Below are positions 1-10,721 of a DNA stretch of 64,000 bases, in pieces (position 1 is the first letter of the stretch; every line of letters begins with the position of its first letter). The translations under genes were made by a program, and so were the position numbers. The DNA is from Fimbriiglobus ruber. Lineage in GTDB: Bacteria > Planctomycetota > Planctomycetia > Gemmatales > Gemmataceae. The DNA lies in assembly GCF_002197845.1 (NCBI RefSeq), contig NZ_NIDE01000008.1, positions 248,001 to 312,000 of the forward strand, given 5' to 3'. The notes below the pieces were generated by a model. It did not search any database. It was not told where the DNA came from and worked only from the letters and a program-made list of their open reading frames with translations.

Positions 1-3000
1 GGCCGACTGCTCGCCGTGATGGTCCTTCTCGGCCCGCCCCCCGTGCGGGCGGCCGACCCGTACCAGGACAAGGTGCTGCCGTTCCTCGGCACCTACTGCG
101 TTCAATGTCACACGAAGCAAAAGGCGAGCGGCGACCTGGATCTGACCCGGTTCACCTCCGTCGAGAAAGTCGCGGACGACTTCCGCCAGTGGGAACACGT
201 CGTCACGTTTCTCAAGAAAGAGGAGATGCCGCCCGCGAAGGCGAAACAGCCGTCGGTCGCGGCCTGCGCGGAAGTGATCGCGGTCCTCGAAAAGCTGCTG
301 GGCGGGGAAGCCCGGAAGCTCGCGGGCGACCCGGGCGTGGTGCCGCCGCGCCGGCTCACCAACGCCGAATACGACTACACGATCCGCGATCTCACGGGCG
401 CGGACATCCACCCGGCCAGGGCGTTCCCGATCGATCCCGCGGCGGGCGAGGGGTTCAACAACACCGGCGAAGCACTCACGATGTCGCCGAGTCTGTTCAA
501 GAAATACTACGCGGCCGGCGAACAGGTCGCGGACCACGCCCTCCTCACGACCGGCGGGCTCAAGTTCGCCCCGCACCCGGTCGTCACCTTCGCGGACCGC
601 CAGAAGTATTACGAGCAGGCCATCATCCGCTTCTACGAAACCCACGCGGTCGACTACGAAGCCTATTTCACCGCCTTCTGGCTGTACCAACACCGGCCCG
701 CGGCCAAGGCCGCTGCAACCGTCGAAGCGTGGACCACCGACCGCGGCCTCAGCCCGAAATACGCTCGCGCCCTGTGGGACACCCTCACCGGCGCCACGAA
801 AGACGAGTTCGTGATCGGGTGGCTGCGTCAGCGGTGGGCCGCCCTGCCGGCCCCGAAGAACCCGGCGGACCCGTCCGCTGGTGAGGTCAAGGCTGCGGTC
901 CAGGCTCTCGCGGCGGACGTGCGGAAACTGAGCCGGGAACTCTGCCCGATCGAAACGCCGGCCGTCGTCGCGAGCGCCGGGAACGGGCCGATCGACCACA
1001 TCGCCCGCCGCCGCAAGACCGCGGACACCCGCGACACGTTCGACGCGACCGCGGTCGTCGCGCCGGAGTTTCGGGTCGAGTTCAAGAACGTCGCCGACAA
1101 GCCCACGCTCAGATTGCTCATCCAAGTCACCGACGTGGGCCAGGCGGCCGACGGATTTGTCGCCGTCAACGGGATGTTTACGACCTCGGAGCGGACTCCG
1201 GACAACGTCAAGAGGTGGTCGCTGCGTAACATCCTCGCGACCCATGCCCCCGACGAACTGGCGAAGCTCGCGTTCGGAACCCACCCGCTCGGCACGATGA
1301 TCGACCCGGACGCGTTCGTGATCAAAGCCCCCGCGACTCTGGAGATCGACGTCCCGACTAAGGTGTTTCCATTCAGGAGTAAGGGGAGCGTCACGTTCTC
1401 TGCCAATTGCAAGCTCGACGGCTCGACGGCCGGGGCCGTGATCGTGGGCGTGCGAGAGCGTAAGCCCAAGGGCGACGATCAACAATCACCGGCCCGGCCG
1501 CTGGTCGACACGAAGCGCACGGCCCCATTCGCGGTGTCCGCAGCGACGTTCTGCAAGCTGTTCCCGAGCCGCTTCTATTACGTCGATTCCACCCGCGGCC
1601 TCTCGGCCGGGTTCCACCTCATTGAAGGCTTCTTCCGCGACGACGTGCCGCTGTGCCGCTCGGTCCTGAGCGACACCGAGAAGCGCGAACTCGACGGCTT
1701 CTGGGCGGAGCTGTATTTCGCCACGGGGATCTGGGAGAAGATGCTCCGCGGGTTCGTGTTCTTTGAGCGATCGGAGCGAAACTTCCTCAAACACACGGAT
1801 TTCGACTCCTTCAAGGAAGAAGACCCGGAACTGGTGAAGGACGAAACGCTTGCCCGCTTTAAAGAGGTCTACCTCAAGCGCTCGGGCGTCAAACTCACCG
1901 GCGACGCCCTCTCGAAGCACCCGATCAGCGTCTTCTTCGAGGATGTCCGCGCCGGGCTCAAGTGGCAGGCGGCCACTCTCATGCAAGCGGAACCGAATTA
2001 CCTTAGGGATCTACTCGCGTTCGCCGAGCGGGCGTACCGCCGGCCACTCACCGGCGCGGAGCGGCAGAAGGTCGAGACGTTCTACAGCGCCGTCTGCCAC
2101 GACAAGGACCACGGCACCGAGGCCGCGGTGCGGGCCTCTGTCGTGCGAGTGCTGGTGTCGCCGCACTTCTGCATGCGATTCGACGCGCCGCCGGCCGGCG
2201 AGTCGGCAGCCCCCCTCCCCGACCTCGCGCTGGCGGCGCGGCTCAGTTACTTCATCTGGTCCGGCCCACCGGACGACGAACTGCTCGCGCTCGCGAAGGC
2301 CGGCAAACTGCACGACGAGCGGGTTCTCCGCGAACAGATTCGCCGGATGGTGAAGGACGAGAAGGTGAATCGGTTCGCCCTGGAATTCTTCGGCCAGTGG
2401 CTCGGCTACCGCGACTTCCTCGCGCAAGAATCGGTCGACCGCCGGGTGTTCCCCGCGTTCGACGACGCGCTCAAGACCGCCATGTTCGAGGAGCCGACGC
2501 GGGTGATCGCGAACCTGATCCGGACCGACAAGCCGATCACCGACATCCTCAACGGCGACGTAACGTTCGTGAACAAGTCGCTCGCCCGCCACTACGGGTT
2601 GCCGTTCCGCGGGACCGCCGACGAGTGGGAGCCGGTCACCGGCCTGCGGGTGGCCGGCCGCGGCGGCGTCCTGGGCATGGCCGTGTTCCTCACGAAGAAC
2701 TCGCAGCCGCAGCGGACCAGCCCGGTCAAGCGCGGCTTCTGGGTCGTCCACAAGGTGCTGGGCGAACACATCCCGCCGCCCCCGCCGGACGTGGCGGTGC
2801 TTCCTTCGAAAGAAACCGACACCAACGGCAAGACGATCCGCCAATTGATGAAGCTGCACGTCGCCGACGCGAAGTGTGCGTCGTGTCACCAACGGTTCGA
2901 CCCGATCGGCCTCGCGATGGAGGGCTTCGACCCGATCGGCCGGAGCCGGGCGAAAGACCTCGCGGGCCGCCCCGTCGATAATCTCGTATCGCTGCCGAGC

Positions 3001-3294
3001 GGTAAGGAAACCCGCGGCGTACCCGAGTTCGGCGACTACCTCGCCACCAACCGGAAGGCGGAGTTCACGACGACGCTCGCCCACAAATTCCTGGGCTACG
3101 CGCTCGGCCGCTCGCTTCAGTTGTCCGACCAACCGCTCCTCGAGCAGATGCAGGCTGCGCTGGCGGCGGACGGGGCCAAGCTGTCCGCCGTGTTCGAGCT
3201 AGTGGTACTCAGCCCGCAGTTCCGCACCCAGCGCTGCAAGGATTTCACACCGACCAAGTTCCGAACCGACCCGTCACCCGGAGGGGAAAAATGA
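1..3294 (+). CDS. DUF1592/DUF1588-family planctomycete cytochrome-like protein (5' partial)
   Basis: This is a large secreted protein of the planctomycete PSCyt1-DUF1587-DUF1595-DUF1592-DUF1588-DUF1585 architecture. Counting from the GTG at 16, a c-type haem motif CVQCH lies near residue 28, a DUF1587-like block (RRLTNAEYDYTIRDLTG) near 112, the DUF1595 start (AYRRPLTGAERQKVETFY) near 670, DUF1592 near 745-870, and DUF1588 near 885-985 with a second CxxCH (CASCH, about 954). The DUF1585 tail follows. The frame is open to base 1 and reads a hydrophobic signal-peptide-like stretch (LLAVMVLLG) before the PVRAADPY cleavage-like region, so the true start is probably just outside the window. The stop overlaps the next start (ATGA), indicating translational coupling to the DUF1552 gene. 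The biochemical role of the family is not established. Confidence 0.9.
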   Translation, partial: GRLLAVMVLLGPPPVRAADPYQDKVLPFLGTYCVQCHTKQKASGDLDLTRFTSVEKVADDFRQWEHVVTFLKKEEMPPAKAKQPSVAACAEVIAVLEKLLGGEARKLAGDPGVVPPRRLTNAEYDYTIRDLTGADIHPARAFPIDPAAGEGFNNTGEALTMSPSLFKKYYAAGEQVADHALLTTGGLKFAPHPVVTFADRQKYYEQAIIRFYETHAVDYEAYFTAFWLYQHRPAAKAAATVEAWTTDRGLSPKYARALWDTLTGATKDEFVIGWLRQRWAALPAPKNPADPSAGEVKAAVQALAADVRKLSRELCPIETPAVVASAGNGPIDHIARRRKTADTRDTFDATAVVAPEFRVEFKNVADKPTLRLLIQVTDVGQAADGFVAVNGMFTTSERTPDNVKRWSLRNILATHAPDELAKLAFGTHPLGTMIDPDAFVIKAPATLEIDVPTKVFPFRSKGSVTFSANCKLDGSTAGAVIVGVRERKPKGDDQQSPARPLVDTKRTAPFAVSAATFCKLFPSRFYYVDSTRGLSAGFHLIEGFFRDDVPLCRSVLSDTEKRELDGFWAELYFATGIWEKMLRGFVFFERSERNFLKHTDFDSFKEEDPELVKDETLARFKEVYLKRSGVKLTGDALSKHPISVFFEDVRAGLKWQAATLMQAEPNYLRDLLAFAERAYRRPLTGAERQKVETFYSAVCHDKDHGTEAAVRASVVRVLVSPHFCMRFDAPPAGESAAPLPDLALAARLSYFIWSGPPDDELLALAKAGKLHDERVLREQIRRMVKDEKVNRFALEFFGQWLGYRDFLAQESVDRRVFPAFDDALKTAMFEEPTRVIANLIRTDKPITDILNGDVTFVNKSLARHYGLPFRGTADEWEPVTGLRVAGRGGVLGMAVFLTKNSQPQRTSPVKRGFWVVHKVLGEHIPPPPPDVAVLPSKETDTNGKTIRQLMKLHVADAKCASCHQRFDPIGLAMEGFDPIGRSRAKDLAGRPVDNLVSLPSGKETRGVPEFGDYLATNRKAEFTTTLAHKFLGYALGRSLQLSDQPLLEQMQAALAADGAKLSAVFELVVLSPQFRTQRCKDFTPTKFRTDPSPGGEK

Positions 3295-4574
3295 CCGCTA
3301 CCAATACCATTTCGCGCCGCGCGGTACTCAAAGGCTTGGGCGTGACCGTGGCCCTGCCGTGGCTCGAATCCCTCGCGGCCCGCGCGGGGACGCCGGCCGC
3401 GAAGGCCGCCCCCAAGCGATTAGCGTGCCTGTTCATCGGCGACGGGATCTCGCCCCCGCACTGGTGGGCGAAGGGCTCCGGCGCGAACATGGAACTCGGG
3501 TCCAGCCTGACGCCGCTAGCGCCGTTCAAGGAGAAGATCAACGTCATCGACGGGCTGTGGAACAAGGAGGGCGACGGCGGTCACGCGAAGTGTACCGGCA
3601 ACATCCTCTCCGGCGCCTCGTTGCACCGCGGCCGGACAATCAAAGGCGGCCTCAGCATGGACCAGCTGCTGGCCAAGCACTACGAGGAGGAGACCGCCCA
3701 GCCGAGCCTCGTGCTGGGCTGCGAGCAGCCGGTCAGCGGGTTCCACGAGAGCCAGTATTCAATGGTGTACGCGTCGCACATCTCCTGGCGGAACGCGGAC
3801 TCCCCGGTGCCGATCGAACTCTACCCGGCACTGGCCTTCGACAGCCTGTTCGGGGGCAAGGCCGGGAAGCTCCAGGGCAGCATCCTCGACGATGTTCTCG
3901 GTCAAGCAAACGACCTGAGCGGCAAGGTGAGCGGCACCGACAAGCTGAAGCTCGACGAGTACCTGTCGTCCGTTCGCGAGACGGAACAGCGCGTCCAGCG
4001 GTTAAACAAGATGGCGAAGGACGACGCCCCCGCGGCGCCGGCGGCTCAACGCCCGTCGACCGCCCAGCCGAAGGATCTCCGCGAGTACTCCAAGCTCATG
4101 TGCGACGTGATCGCACTGGCGTTCCAGAGCGACCGGTCGCGGGTGGCGACGCTGCTCATGTCCCGCGACCTGTCCGGGCAGGTGTACCCGTTCCTCGGCA
4201 TCCGCGATGACCACCACAGCTACTCGCACTCGAACGAGGGCCCGGAATACCAGTCGATCGTGAAGTTTTACGTCGAGCAGTACGCGTACCTCCTCGACCG
4301 GCTCTCGAAGATGCCGGAGGGCGACGGGTCGGTGTTGGACAACTCGTGCATCATGTTCGTGTCGGAACACTGGAACGCGCACAACGGCACCCGGGTGCCG
4401 CTCGTCCTGGCCGGCGGTCTGGGCGGCACGCTCCGGACCGGCCGCACGCTCGACTACCTGAAGGCCGGCAACGACAAGCGGAAGCTGTGCGGCCTGTACC
4501 TCACCCTGATGGACCGGATGGGTCTGAAGACGTCGGAGTTCGGCGACGCGAAAGAACGGCTCGCGGGCATCTGA
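3291..4574 (+). CDS. DUF1552 domain-containing protein, Tat-exported
   Basis: This 427-residue protein belongs to the DUF1552 family, the usual partner of DUF1592 proteins in planctomycetes. The ATG at 3291 overlaps the upstream TGA by four bases and is preceded by GAGGGG. The N-terminus carries a twin-arginine-like signal (SRRAVLKGLGVTVALPWL), so export in folded form is likely. Family-like segments include GDGISPPHWW near residue 45 and DDHHSYSHSN near 305. The second segment is His/Asp rich and could bind metal, although no enzymatic activity is established. Co-transcription with the upstream gene is inferred from the overlap. Confidence 0.88.
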   Translation: MTATNTISRRAVLKGLGVTVALPWLESLAARAGTPAAKAAPKRLACLFIGDGISPPHWWAKGSGANMELGSSLTPLAPFKEKINVIDGLWNKEGDGGHAKCTGNILSGASLHRGRTIKGGLSMDQLLAKHYEEETAQPSLVLGCEQPVSGFHESQYSMVYASHISWRNADSPVPIELYPALAFDSLFGGKAGKLQGSILDDVLGQANDLSGKVSGTDKLKLDEYLSSVRETEQRVQRLNKMAKDDAPAAPAAQRPSTAQPKDLREYSKLMCDVIALAFQSDRSRVATLLMSRDLSGQVYPFLGIRDDHHSYSHSNEGPEYQSIVKFYVEQYAYLLDRLSKMPEGDGSVLDNSCIMFVSEHWNAHNGTRVPLVLAGGLGGTLRTGRTLDYLKAGNDKRKLCGLYLTLMDRMGLKTSEFGDAKERLAGI

Positions 4575-4766
4575 GCCAGGTGGGTCGAACACCACTCCCG
4601 CCGTACCCTTCCTGTCGCCGCCGTCTATCGTGCGGCGACAGCGATCAGACGATGACCTTTTGGAGTCACTAAACCCAACGACACGGAGCGATCTGGCGGG
4701 GTAGACGACTGGCACGCCCGCCACCATCGCTCGATCAATTCTTTCCACAATGGCCGGGGAAACTCG

Positions 4767-6179
4767 ATGAACACGTCCTTCGATGCCGCCCACCGGCCCA
4801 CGTCCGACAGGCTTTCCCGGCGCCGCCTCCTGCAGTTCGGTAGTCTCGGTGCGCTCAGCCTGAGTACCCCCGGAATTCTGGCGGCCAGTGTCGGCAGCTC
4901 GGGTACGGAGAAGACGACCGAGAAGTCGTGTATCTTCATCCTACTTTGCGGCGGCCCCAGCCACATCGACACGTGGGACCTTAAACCGGACGCTCCGGCG
5001 GAGATCCGCGGCCCGTACCGGCCCGCCGCGACGACCGTGCCCGGGATGCGGATCAGCGAACTCCACCCGCGCCTGGCGACGATGGCCAAGGAGTTTTGCC
5101 TGATCCGGTCGATGACCCACCCGGGGAACATCAGCAACCACTTCGACGCGATGCACAACGCCCTGAGTGGCCAGTCCGACGCGCCCGCGGATTCGCCGTA
5201 CATCGGGTCCGTGCTGGCCAAGGTCCGCCCCAGCCAACGGAGCGTGGCCTCGTACGTCTGGCTCATCAAGTGCGTCGGCGACCCCGTCTTTTGCGCCCCG
5301 AACATCGGAACGGGCGGCTCCCTGGGCGGGGCCTACGCCCCGCTCTTCGTCGGGTCGGCCGAGAACAACCCGGCTCGGCCGGGCTTCAAGGCTCCGGACG
5401 CGCTCACCTCGACGGAGCCAGCCGAGCGCATGCTCGGTCGCCGCCAGATGCTGGACGACCTCGACCAGAGGCGGGGCGCTGACCGACACGACTGGCGGGC
5501 GGTCCACCGCCGCGGGTTCGAGCTGGCCACGGCGGCCGGTCCCCGGCGGGCGTTCGAGATGGACCTCGAAGACCCCCGCCTGCGGGACCGCTACGGCCGG
5601 AACCCCCTCGGGCAGAACCTGTTGCTGGCGCGCCGGCTCGTCGAGTCGGGCGTCGGGTTCGTCACCGTCAACGGCTGGACCGGCCCGGCCCCCGGCCAGG
5701 CCGGCGGCGGCCCGCCGAGTTCGAGCTGGGACATGCACGGCGGCGAGATGGGCATGGGGAACGCTTTCGGCACCGGGTCGTATGGCATGGGCTGGTGCCT
5801 GCCGGTCCTCGACGCCGCGCTGTCGGCCCTGCTGACCGACCTGCGGGAGCGAGGTTTGTTGGACAGCACCCTGGTCGTGGTGGCCGGCGAGTTCGGTCGC
5901 ACCCCGCGGATCAACCAGAACCAGGGGGCGTCGCCGGGGCGGCAGCACTGGCCGGCGTGCTACTCGGCCATCCTGGCTGGCGGCGGCATCCGCGGCGGGA
6001 TGGTGTACGGCGAGTCCGACAAAATCGGGGCCTACGTGAAGGACAAGCCGGTCCGCCCGCAAGACCTCAGCGCCACGATCTATCACGCGCTGGGCGTGCC
6101 GTTCGAATCCCGCGTCACCCGGGACGGGTTATCGAAGCCCTTGAGTACGGGCCAGCCGATTCTCGATCTGTTCGAGTAG
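4767..6179 (+). CDS. DUF1501 domain-containing protein, Tat-exported (unpaired copy)
   Basis: This 470-residue protein belongs to DUF1501, a family distantly related to the alkaline phosphatase/sulfatase fold. It has a Tat signal (SRRRLLQFGSLGALSL). Characteristic blocks are CGGPSHIDTWDLKPDAP near residue 55, an FGRTPRINQ segment near 375, and a C-terminal YHALGVP block. GGGGAAAC-like purines precede the ATG. DUF1501 genes normally sit directly downstream of a DUF1549/DUF1553 gene. This copy instead follows a DUF1552 gene after 190 bp and is followed by a 276-bp gap, so it is probably a separate transcription unit. Its substrate is unknown. Confidence 0.86.
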   Translation: MNTSFDAAHRPTSDRLSRRRLLQFGSLGALSLSTPGILAASVGSSGTEKTTEKSCIFILLCGGPSHIDTWDLKPDAPAEIRGPYRPAATTVPGMRISELHPRLATMAKEFCLIRSMTHPGNISNHFDAMHNALSGQSDAPADSPYIGSVLAKVRPSQRSVASYVWLIKCVGDPVFCAPNIGTGGSLGGAYAPLFVGSAENNPARPGFKAPDALTSTEPAERMLGRRQMLDDLDQRRGADRHDWRAVHRRGFELATAAGPRRAFEMDLEDPRLRDRYGRNPLGQNLLLARRLVESGVGFVTVNGWTGPAPGQAGGGPPSSSWDMHGGEMGMGNAFGTGSYGMGWCLPVLDAALSALLTDLRERGLLDSTLVVVAGEFGRTPRINQNQGASPGRQHWPACYSAILAGGGIRGGMVYGESDKIGAYVKDKPVRPQDLSATIYHALGVPFESRVTRDGLSKPLSTGQPILDLFE

Positions 6180-6326
6180 ACCGAGTGTTCGTCTCGGACC
6201 CGACCCCGCCCCGACCCCGAGAGGGATTCAAACGCTCCGTTCACCCCTAAATTGGGCCGCTCGAAACCGGGGATGATCGGTACTGCCATTCCGGTGCGAA
6301 CTTTTCGCGTCTGCGACAACCCAGAT

Positions 6327-6356
6327 TTGCCCCGTCTGGGTTCCACGTGATAGAAT
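6327..6356 (+). promoter_or_regulatory. candidate sigma70-type promoter for the DUF1549/DUF1553 gene
   Basis: A TTGCCC hexamer at 6327 and TAGAAT at 6351 are separated by 18 bases. They lie about 100 bp upstream of the GTG start at 6456, in the 276-bp gap after the preceding stop. The match is moderate and made by eye, and promoter rules in planctomycetes are poorly known. Confidence 0.28.
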
Positions 6357-6455
6357 AGTGTCCTCCCCGAAAGTTCTCCCGCGCATAGCCTCACCCGCCG
6401 AGTCGACCCCGCCGTAGCCCTCCCGGGCTTTGATGTAGTTGCACCGAGGTTTGTA

Positions 6456-8960
6456 GTGACTATCCGCACACCGTTCCGGTTTCTGTTGGTCGCCGTTGCG
6501 GCCGTCGGCCTGAGTTCGGCCGCCGGCGCTCAATCAGCCGCGGTCGAGCATTTCGAGAAGAAAGTCCGCCCGGTTTTGATCGAGCATTGCGCCTCATGTC
6601 ACGGGGCCGACGGCAAGAAAATCAAAGGCGGGCTGCGCACGTCGTCCCGGGCGGACTTGCTCGCGGGCGGTGATACCGGCCCCGCCATCGTGCCCGGCAA
6701 GCCGGCCGAGAGCCTGCTCGTTCTGGCCGTGAAATACGACGGCGAGTTGAAGATGCCGCCCGCGGGCAAGCTCAAGGACGCCGAGATTGCCGCGATCACC
6801 GAGTGGGTGAAAGTCGGCGCCCCCTGGCCCGATACGGCCGGGGCAACGGTTGCTACAACCCCGGTAAAGAAAGACGGGCCGCTATTCACCGAAGAACAGA
6901 AGCGGTTCTGGGCATTCCACCCGGTCAAGGCCGAGAAACCGCCCGCGGTCAAAGACGAGAAATGGGTTCGCTCGCCGGTCGATGCGTTTCTCCTGGCCAA
7001 GCTCGAAGTTGCGGATCTCGCGCCGGCGCCGCCCGCGGACAAGCGGGCACTCATCCGCCGGGCGACGTTCGACCTCACCGGCCTACCGCCCACGCCCGCG
7101 GAAATCGATGCCTTCCTCGCGGACAATTCCTCGAGTGCGTTCGCCACCGTTGTCGACCGCCTGCTCGCGTCGCCGGCTTACGGCGAACGGTGGGGCCGGC
7201 ACTGGCTCGACGTGGCCCGGTACGCGGACAGCAACGGGCTGGACGAGAACACCGCCTTCGGCAACGCCTGGCGGTATCGCGACTACGTCGTTCGCGCGTT
7301 CAACGCGGACAAGCCTTACGACGAATTCCTCCGTGAACAAATCGCGGGCGACCTGCTCCCCGCGACGACCGACCACGCGGTTCGGGACGACCGCTACACG
7401 GCTCTCGGCTATCTCGTGATCGGCGCGAAGCTCCTGGCCGAGCCGGACAAGCAGAAGATGCTGCTCGACATCGCCGACGAGCAACTCGACGTATTCGGCA
7501 AGGGCGTCATGGGCCTGACGCTCGGCTGCGCCCGGTGCCACGACCACAAGTTCGACCCGCTCCCGACGCGAGACTACTACAGTCTCCTCGGCATTTTCAC
7601 CAGCACGCGGACGATGCAGAACTTGAACACCGTTGCCAAGGCGTTCGAGCGCAACCTCGGCGAGCCTGAGAAGCCGGAAATTGTCGCCGCGCGGGCACGA
7701 CTGGAAAAGCTCCGCAAAGAACTTCGTGAGTTGGAAAAGGCTTTCGGCAAGACGCCCGAGAAGGAGAAAGAGAAGCGAACGGAGATTCACAACAAAGCTG
7801 AGGCTGCCCGCGCCGAGATCAAGACGTTGGAGCCGAAGATTCCGCCCGTGGTCTCGGTCCTGTCCGTCGAGGAAGGAAGCGCGGCCGCTTACGGCACGCA
7901 ACCCCGTAACCTGCACGTCCAGGTCCGTGGCAACTACACAACACCGGGCGAGGAAGCCCCGAGCGTCTTCCTGCGAGTGTTGGGTGGGGAAAAGCAGACT
8001 TCGTTCGTCTCGACCAACCCCAACACGGCTGACAAGCCGCAGCCAAACAAAACCCGCTTCGGCAGCGTTCGCACCGGCAGCGGGCGGCTCGAACTCGCCC
8101 GGTGGGTGACCGACCCGCAGCACCCGCTCACCGCCCGCGTGTTCGTCAACCGCGTCTGGCAGCACCACTTCGGCAACGGCCTCGTCCGCAGCCCCGACAA
8201 CTTCGGCCGCCTCGGCGACCGACCGACCCATCCAGAGCTACTTGATTGGCTCGCTACGAGGTTCGTTCAAGACGGCTGGTCGGTGAAAAAGCTGCACCGG
8301 GTCATGATGCTGTCGAATGCGTACCAGATGAGTACGCGGTACGACGCCCGAGCCGCGCTGGCCGACCCGGACGACCGCCTTTTATGGCGTTACCCGCGAC
8401 TGCGAGTCGAGCCCGAAGCCATCCGCGACGCGATGCTGGCCGTGGGCGGGAATCTCGACACGACCATCGGCGGAACGCTCTACAAGGGTGGTAACTTCGA
8501 GTACGTGACTAACGACCAGTCCAGCGATAAGGTCGGGTACGACACGACCCGGCGGAGTATTTACCTGCCGGTGATCCGCAACAACGTGTTCCCGTTCTTC
8601 CAGACTTTCGACTTCCCGGACCCGAGTACGATGCTCGGCAAGCGCGAGTCGACCGTCGTGGCCCCGCAAGCGCTGTTCCTCATGAACAGTCCGTTCGCCG
8701 CAAATCAGGCCGCAGCGTTCGCCGACCGCCTGTTCAAGGCCGAGCCGAACGACGACCGCGCGCGCGTCGGGCTGGGGTACCGGCTGGCGTTCGGCCGACT
8801 GGTCACGGACGTTGAAGCGAGTCGGGCCGCCGAGTTCGTGGCCCACTACCAGACGATGCTGGAAAAGACCGAAGCCGACAAAGCCAAGCGCCGCGCGAAG
8901 GCCTGGCAGGCACTCTGTCAGGCACTGTTCGCGAGCAACGAGTTCGTTTACCTGAATTGA
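6456..8960 (+). CDS. PSCyt1-DUF1549-DUF1553 protein
   Basis: This 834-residue secreted protein has the planctomycete cytochrome c (PSCyt1) - DUF1549 - DUF1553 order. A signal peptide ([19 protein letters not shown]) is followed by one haem motif, CASCH, near residue 46. DUF1549 runs from about 170 to 380 with the block [14 protein letters not shown] and a second CARCH motif near 352 ([11 protein letters not shown]). After a charged, coiled-coil-like spacer (about 410-465), DUF1553 runs from about 545 to 800 with [13 protein letters not shown]. The GTG start at 6456 is chosen because CCGAGG lies about six bases upstream. The stop is adjacent to the next DUF1501 gene, its usual partner. Confidence 0.9.
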   Translation: MTIRTPFRFLLVAVAAVGLSSAAGAQSAAVEHFEKKVRPVLIEHCASCHGADGKKIKGGLRTSSRADLLAGGDTGPAIVPGKPAESLLVLAVKYDGELKMPPAGKLKDAEIAAITEWVKVGAPWPDTAGATVATTPVKKDGPLFTEEQKRFWAFHPVKAEKPPAVKDEKWVRSPVDAFLLAKLEVADLAPAPPADKRALIRRATFDLTGLPPTPAEIDAFLADNSSSAFATVVDRLLASPAYGERWGRHWLDVARYADSNGLDENTAFGNAWRYRDYVVRAFNADKPYDEFLREQIAGDLLPATTDHAVRDDRYTALGYLVIGAKLLAEPDKQKMLLDIADEQLDVFGKGVMGLTLGCARCHDHKFDPLPTRDYYSLLGIFTSTRTMQNLNTVAKAFERNLGEPEKPEIVAARARLEKLRKELRELEKAFGKTPEKEKEKRTEIHNKAEAARAEIKTLEPKIPPVVSVLSVEEGSAAAYGTQPRNLHVQVRGNYTTPGEEAPSVFLRVLGGEKQTSFVSTNPNTADKPQPNKTRFGSVRTGSGRLELARWVTDPQHPLTARVFVNRVWQHHFGNGLVRSPDNFGRLGDRPTHPELLDWLATRFVQDGWSVKKLHRVMMLSNAYQMSTRYDARAALADPDDRLLWRYPRLRVEPEAIRDAMLAVGGNLDTTIGGTLYKGGNFEYVTNDQSSDKVGYDTTRRSIYLPVIRNNVFPFFQTFDFPDPSTMLGKRESTVVAPQALFLMNSPFAANQAAAFADRLFKAEPNDDRARVGLGYRLAFGRLVTDVEASRAAEFVAHYQTMLEKTEADKAKRRAKAWQALCQALFASNEFVYLN

Positions 8961-9028
8961 CCGCCCCATGCCATAACGCTCGGCTGACACTCCCGCCTGG
9001 AACCTCCTCGAAATCTCACGGTGACGCG

Positions 9029-10450
9029 ATGTCCCGCCGCACGTTCTGCAACACGTTCGTCCCGACCACGACACGCCGCGGCCTGCTCCGCGCGTCGGCG
9101 AACGGCTTCGGGCTGCTGGCGCTCGGCGGTCTCTTGGCCCGGGACGGCCGGACGGCGGATGCCTCGAACCCGCTCGCGCCACGGTTGGCTCACTTCGCGC
9201 CGCGGGCCAAGCGCGTGATCTTCCTGTTCATGCACGGCGGGCCGAGCCAGGTCGACACGTTCGATTATAAACCCATGCTCGCGAAGCACGACGGCAAGCC
9301 GTACCCCGGGCAGAAGCCCCGCGTCCAGTTCGCGGCCACCGGCAACCTGCTCCAGTCGCCGTGGAAGTTCGAACCGGGCGGGAAGTCCGGAACCCTTGTG
9401 AGCGACCTGTTCCCCGAAGTCCGCAAGCGGGCGGATGACCTCTGCGTGATCCGCTCGATCCACGCCGACAACTCCGCCCACGGCGGCGCGCTCCTACAAC
9501 TGCACACCGGGTCGGACACGTTCGTCCGACCGAGTGTCGGGTCGTGGGTGACTTACGGGTTGGGCTCCGAGAATCAGAACCTGCCCGGCTTCGTCACCGT
9601 CTGCCCGACGCTTGGACACGGTGGCGTGCAGAACTGGTCGAGCGCGTTCCTCCCGGCCGCCCACCAGGGTACGCCGATCGGTCACTCGGGCATCAAGTGT
9701 AAGGACGCGAAACTCGCCAACATCCAGAACACCGCCCAGTCGACTGACCTGCAACGGGCGCAGCTCGATCTGGTCCAGTCGATGAACCGCGACCACCTGA
9801 CCGGCGGCCCGGATGCGGCGCTCGAAGGCCGCATCAACGCCTTCGAGCTGGCCTTTCGCATGCAGGCCGAGGCTCCAAAGGTGATGGACCTGGGCACGGA
9901 ATCGAAAGAAACGCTCGATCTCTACGGCATCGGCGCGGAGCCGACCGACAACTTCGGCCGCCAATGCCTACTCGCCCGGCGGTTCGCGGAAGCGGGCGTG
10001 CGGTTCGTTCAGGTCACGCACAGCTACAAGTGGGACCAGCACGGGAACCTGAAGAAGGACCACGCGAAGAACGCGCAGGAGGTGGACCGCCCCATCGCCG
10101 GCCTGCTGACCGACCTCGGCCGTCGCGGTTTACTCAAGGACACGCTCGTCTGGTGGGGCGGCGAGTTCGGCCGCACCCCGACCGCCCAGGACAAGGACGG
10201 CCGGGACCACAACCCGCACGCCTTCAGTATGTGGCTCGCGGGCGGCGGCGTGAAGCCGGGGATGACTTACGGGGCGACCGACGACTTCGGGTATTACGCC
10301 GTCGAGAACAAGGTCCACATGCACGACTTACACGCGACCATCCTGGCACTGCTCGGCCTCGACCACGAAAAGCTCACTTACAAGCACGCAGGCCGCGACT
10401 TCCGATTAACGGACGTCCACGGCCGGGTGGTGAAGGAATTGTTCGCGTAA
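9029..10450 (+). CDS. DUF1501 domain-containing protein, Tat-exported
   Basis: This is the partner DUF1501 protein of the preceding DUF1549/1553 gene. The ATG at 9029 is preferred over an in-frame TTG at 8957 that overlaps the upstream stop, because it places the twin-arginine signal ([20 protein letters not shown]) close to the N-terminus. Family blocks are [18 protein letters not shown] near residue 68, [20 protein letters not shown] near 375 and [13 protein letters not shown] near the C-terminus. The 68-bp spacing and same strand support an operon with the upstream gene. Its reaction is unknown. Confidence 0.88.
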   Translation: MSRRTFCNTFVPTTTRRGLLRASANGFGLLALGGLLARDGRTADASNPLAPRLAHFAPRAKRVIFLFMHGGPSQVDTFDYKPMLAKHDGKPYPGQKPRVQFAATGNLLQSPWKFEPGGKSGTLVSDLFPEVRKRADDLCVIRSIHADNSAHGGALLQLHTGSDTFVRPSVGSWVTYGLGSENQNLPGFVTVCPTLGHGGVQNWSSAFLPAAHQGTPIGHSGIKCKDAKLANIQNTAQSTDLQRAQLDLVQSMNRDHLTGGPDAALEGRINAFELAFRMQAEAPKVMDLGTESKETLDLYGIGAEPTDNFGRQCLLARRFAEAGVRFVQVTHSYKWDQHGNLKKDHAKNAQEVDRPIAGLLTDLGRRGLLKDTLVWWGGEFGRTPTAQDKDGRDHNPHAFSMWLAGGGVKPGMTYGATDDFGYYAVENKVHMHDLHATILALLGLDHEKLTYKHAGRDFRLTDVHGRVVKELFA

Positions 10451-10516
10451 CAAAGAATTTTCGCCGGAGATTTCGGATTTGCGTTTTCTGCGTCAATCTG
10501 CGGCAGAAAAGGTAAG

Positions 10517-10586
10517 AGATGCCGGTGGGAGTCGAACCCACAGTGAACGGCTTTGCAGGCCACTTGACCCCCGGGGCCACAGCGTC
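10517..10586 (-). tRNA. tRNA-Cys (GCA), shortened D-arm or degenerate
   Basis: On the minus strand a T-arm GTGGG-TTCGACT-CCCAC is followed by acceptor strand CGGCATC. This pairs with GACGCTG at the 5' end (six of seven positions, including one G-U). The anticodon loop CTGCAAA carries GCA and its stem includes GGC/GCC. The segment between the acceptor and anticodon stems is only 16 nt, shorter than a normal D-arm region, and no CCA is encoded. It is either an atypical functional tRNA-Cys or a decaying copy. Confidence 0.5.
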
Positions 10587-10721
10587 TTTCAGTTCAAATT
10601 CATTAGTCACAGAGGCCACAGAGAGGTGAGACCGACCGAATCGCTCACGGATTGGGGCCGGCGGTCCGGTTCCCCCTCTCCGCATCGGAGAGGGGGTTAG
10701 GAGGCGAGGTCGACTTCACCT

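Noticed and set aside
2011-3132. Long antisense open frame opposite the DUF1592 gene
   Set aside because: It is an artefact of GC-rich codon bias; it has no family features and overlaps a clear conserved gene.
10479-10700. Small plus-strand protein reading GGSRTHSERLCRPLDPRGH
   Set aside because: This is the translated antisense of the tRNA-Cys-like gene, a common spurious annotation.
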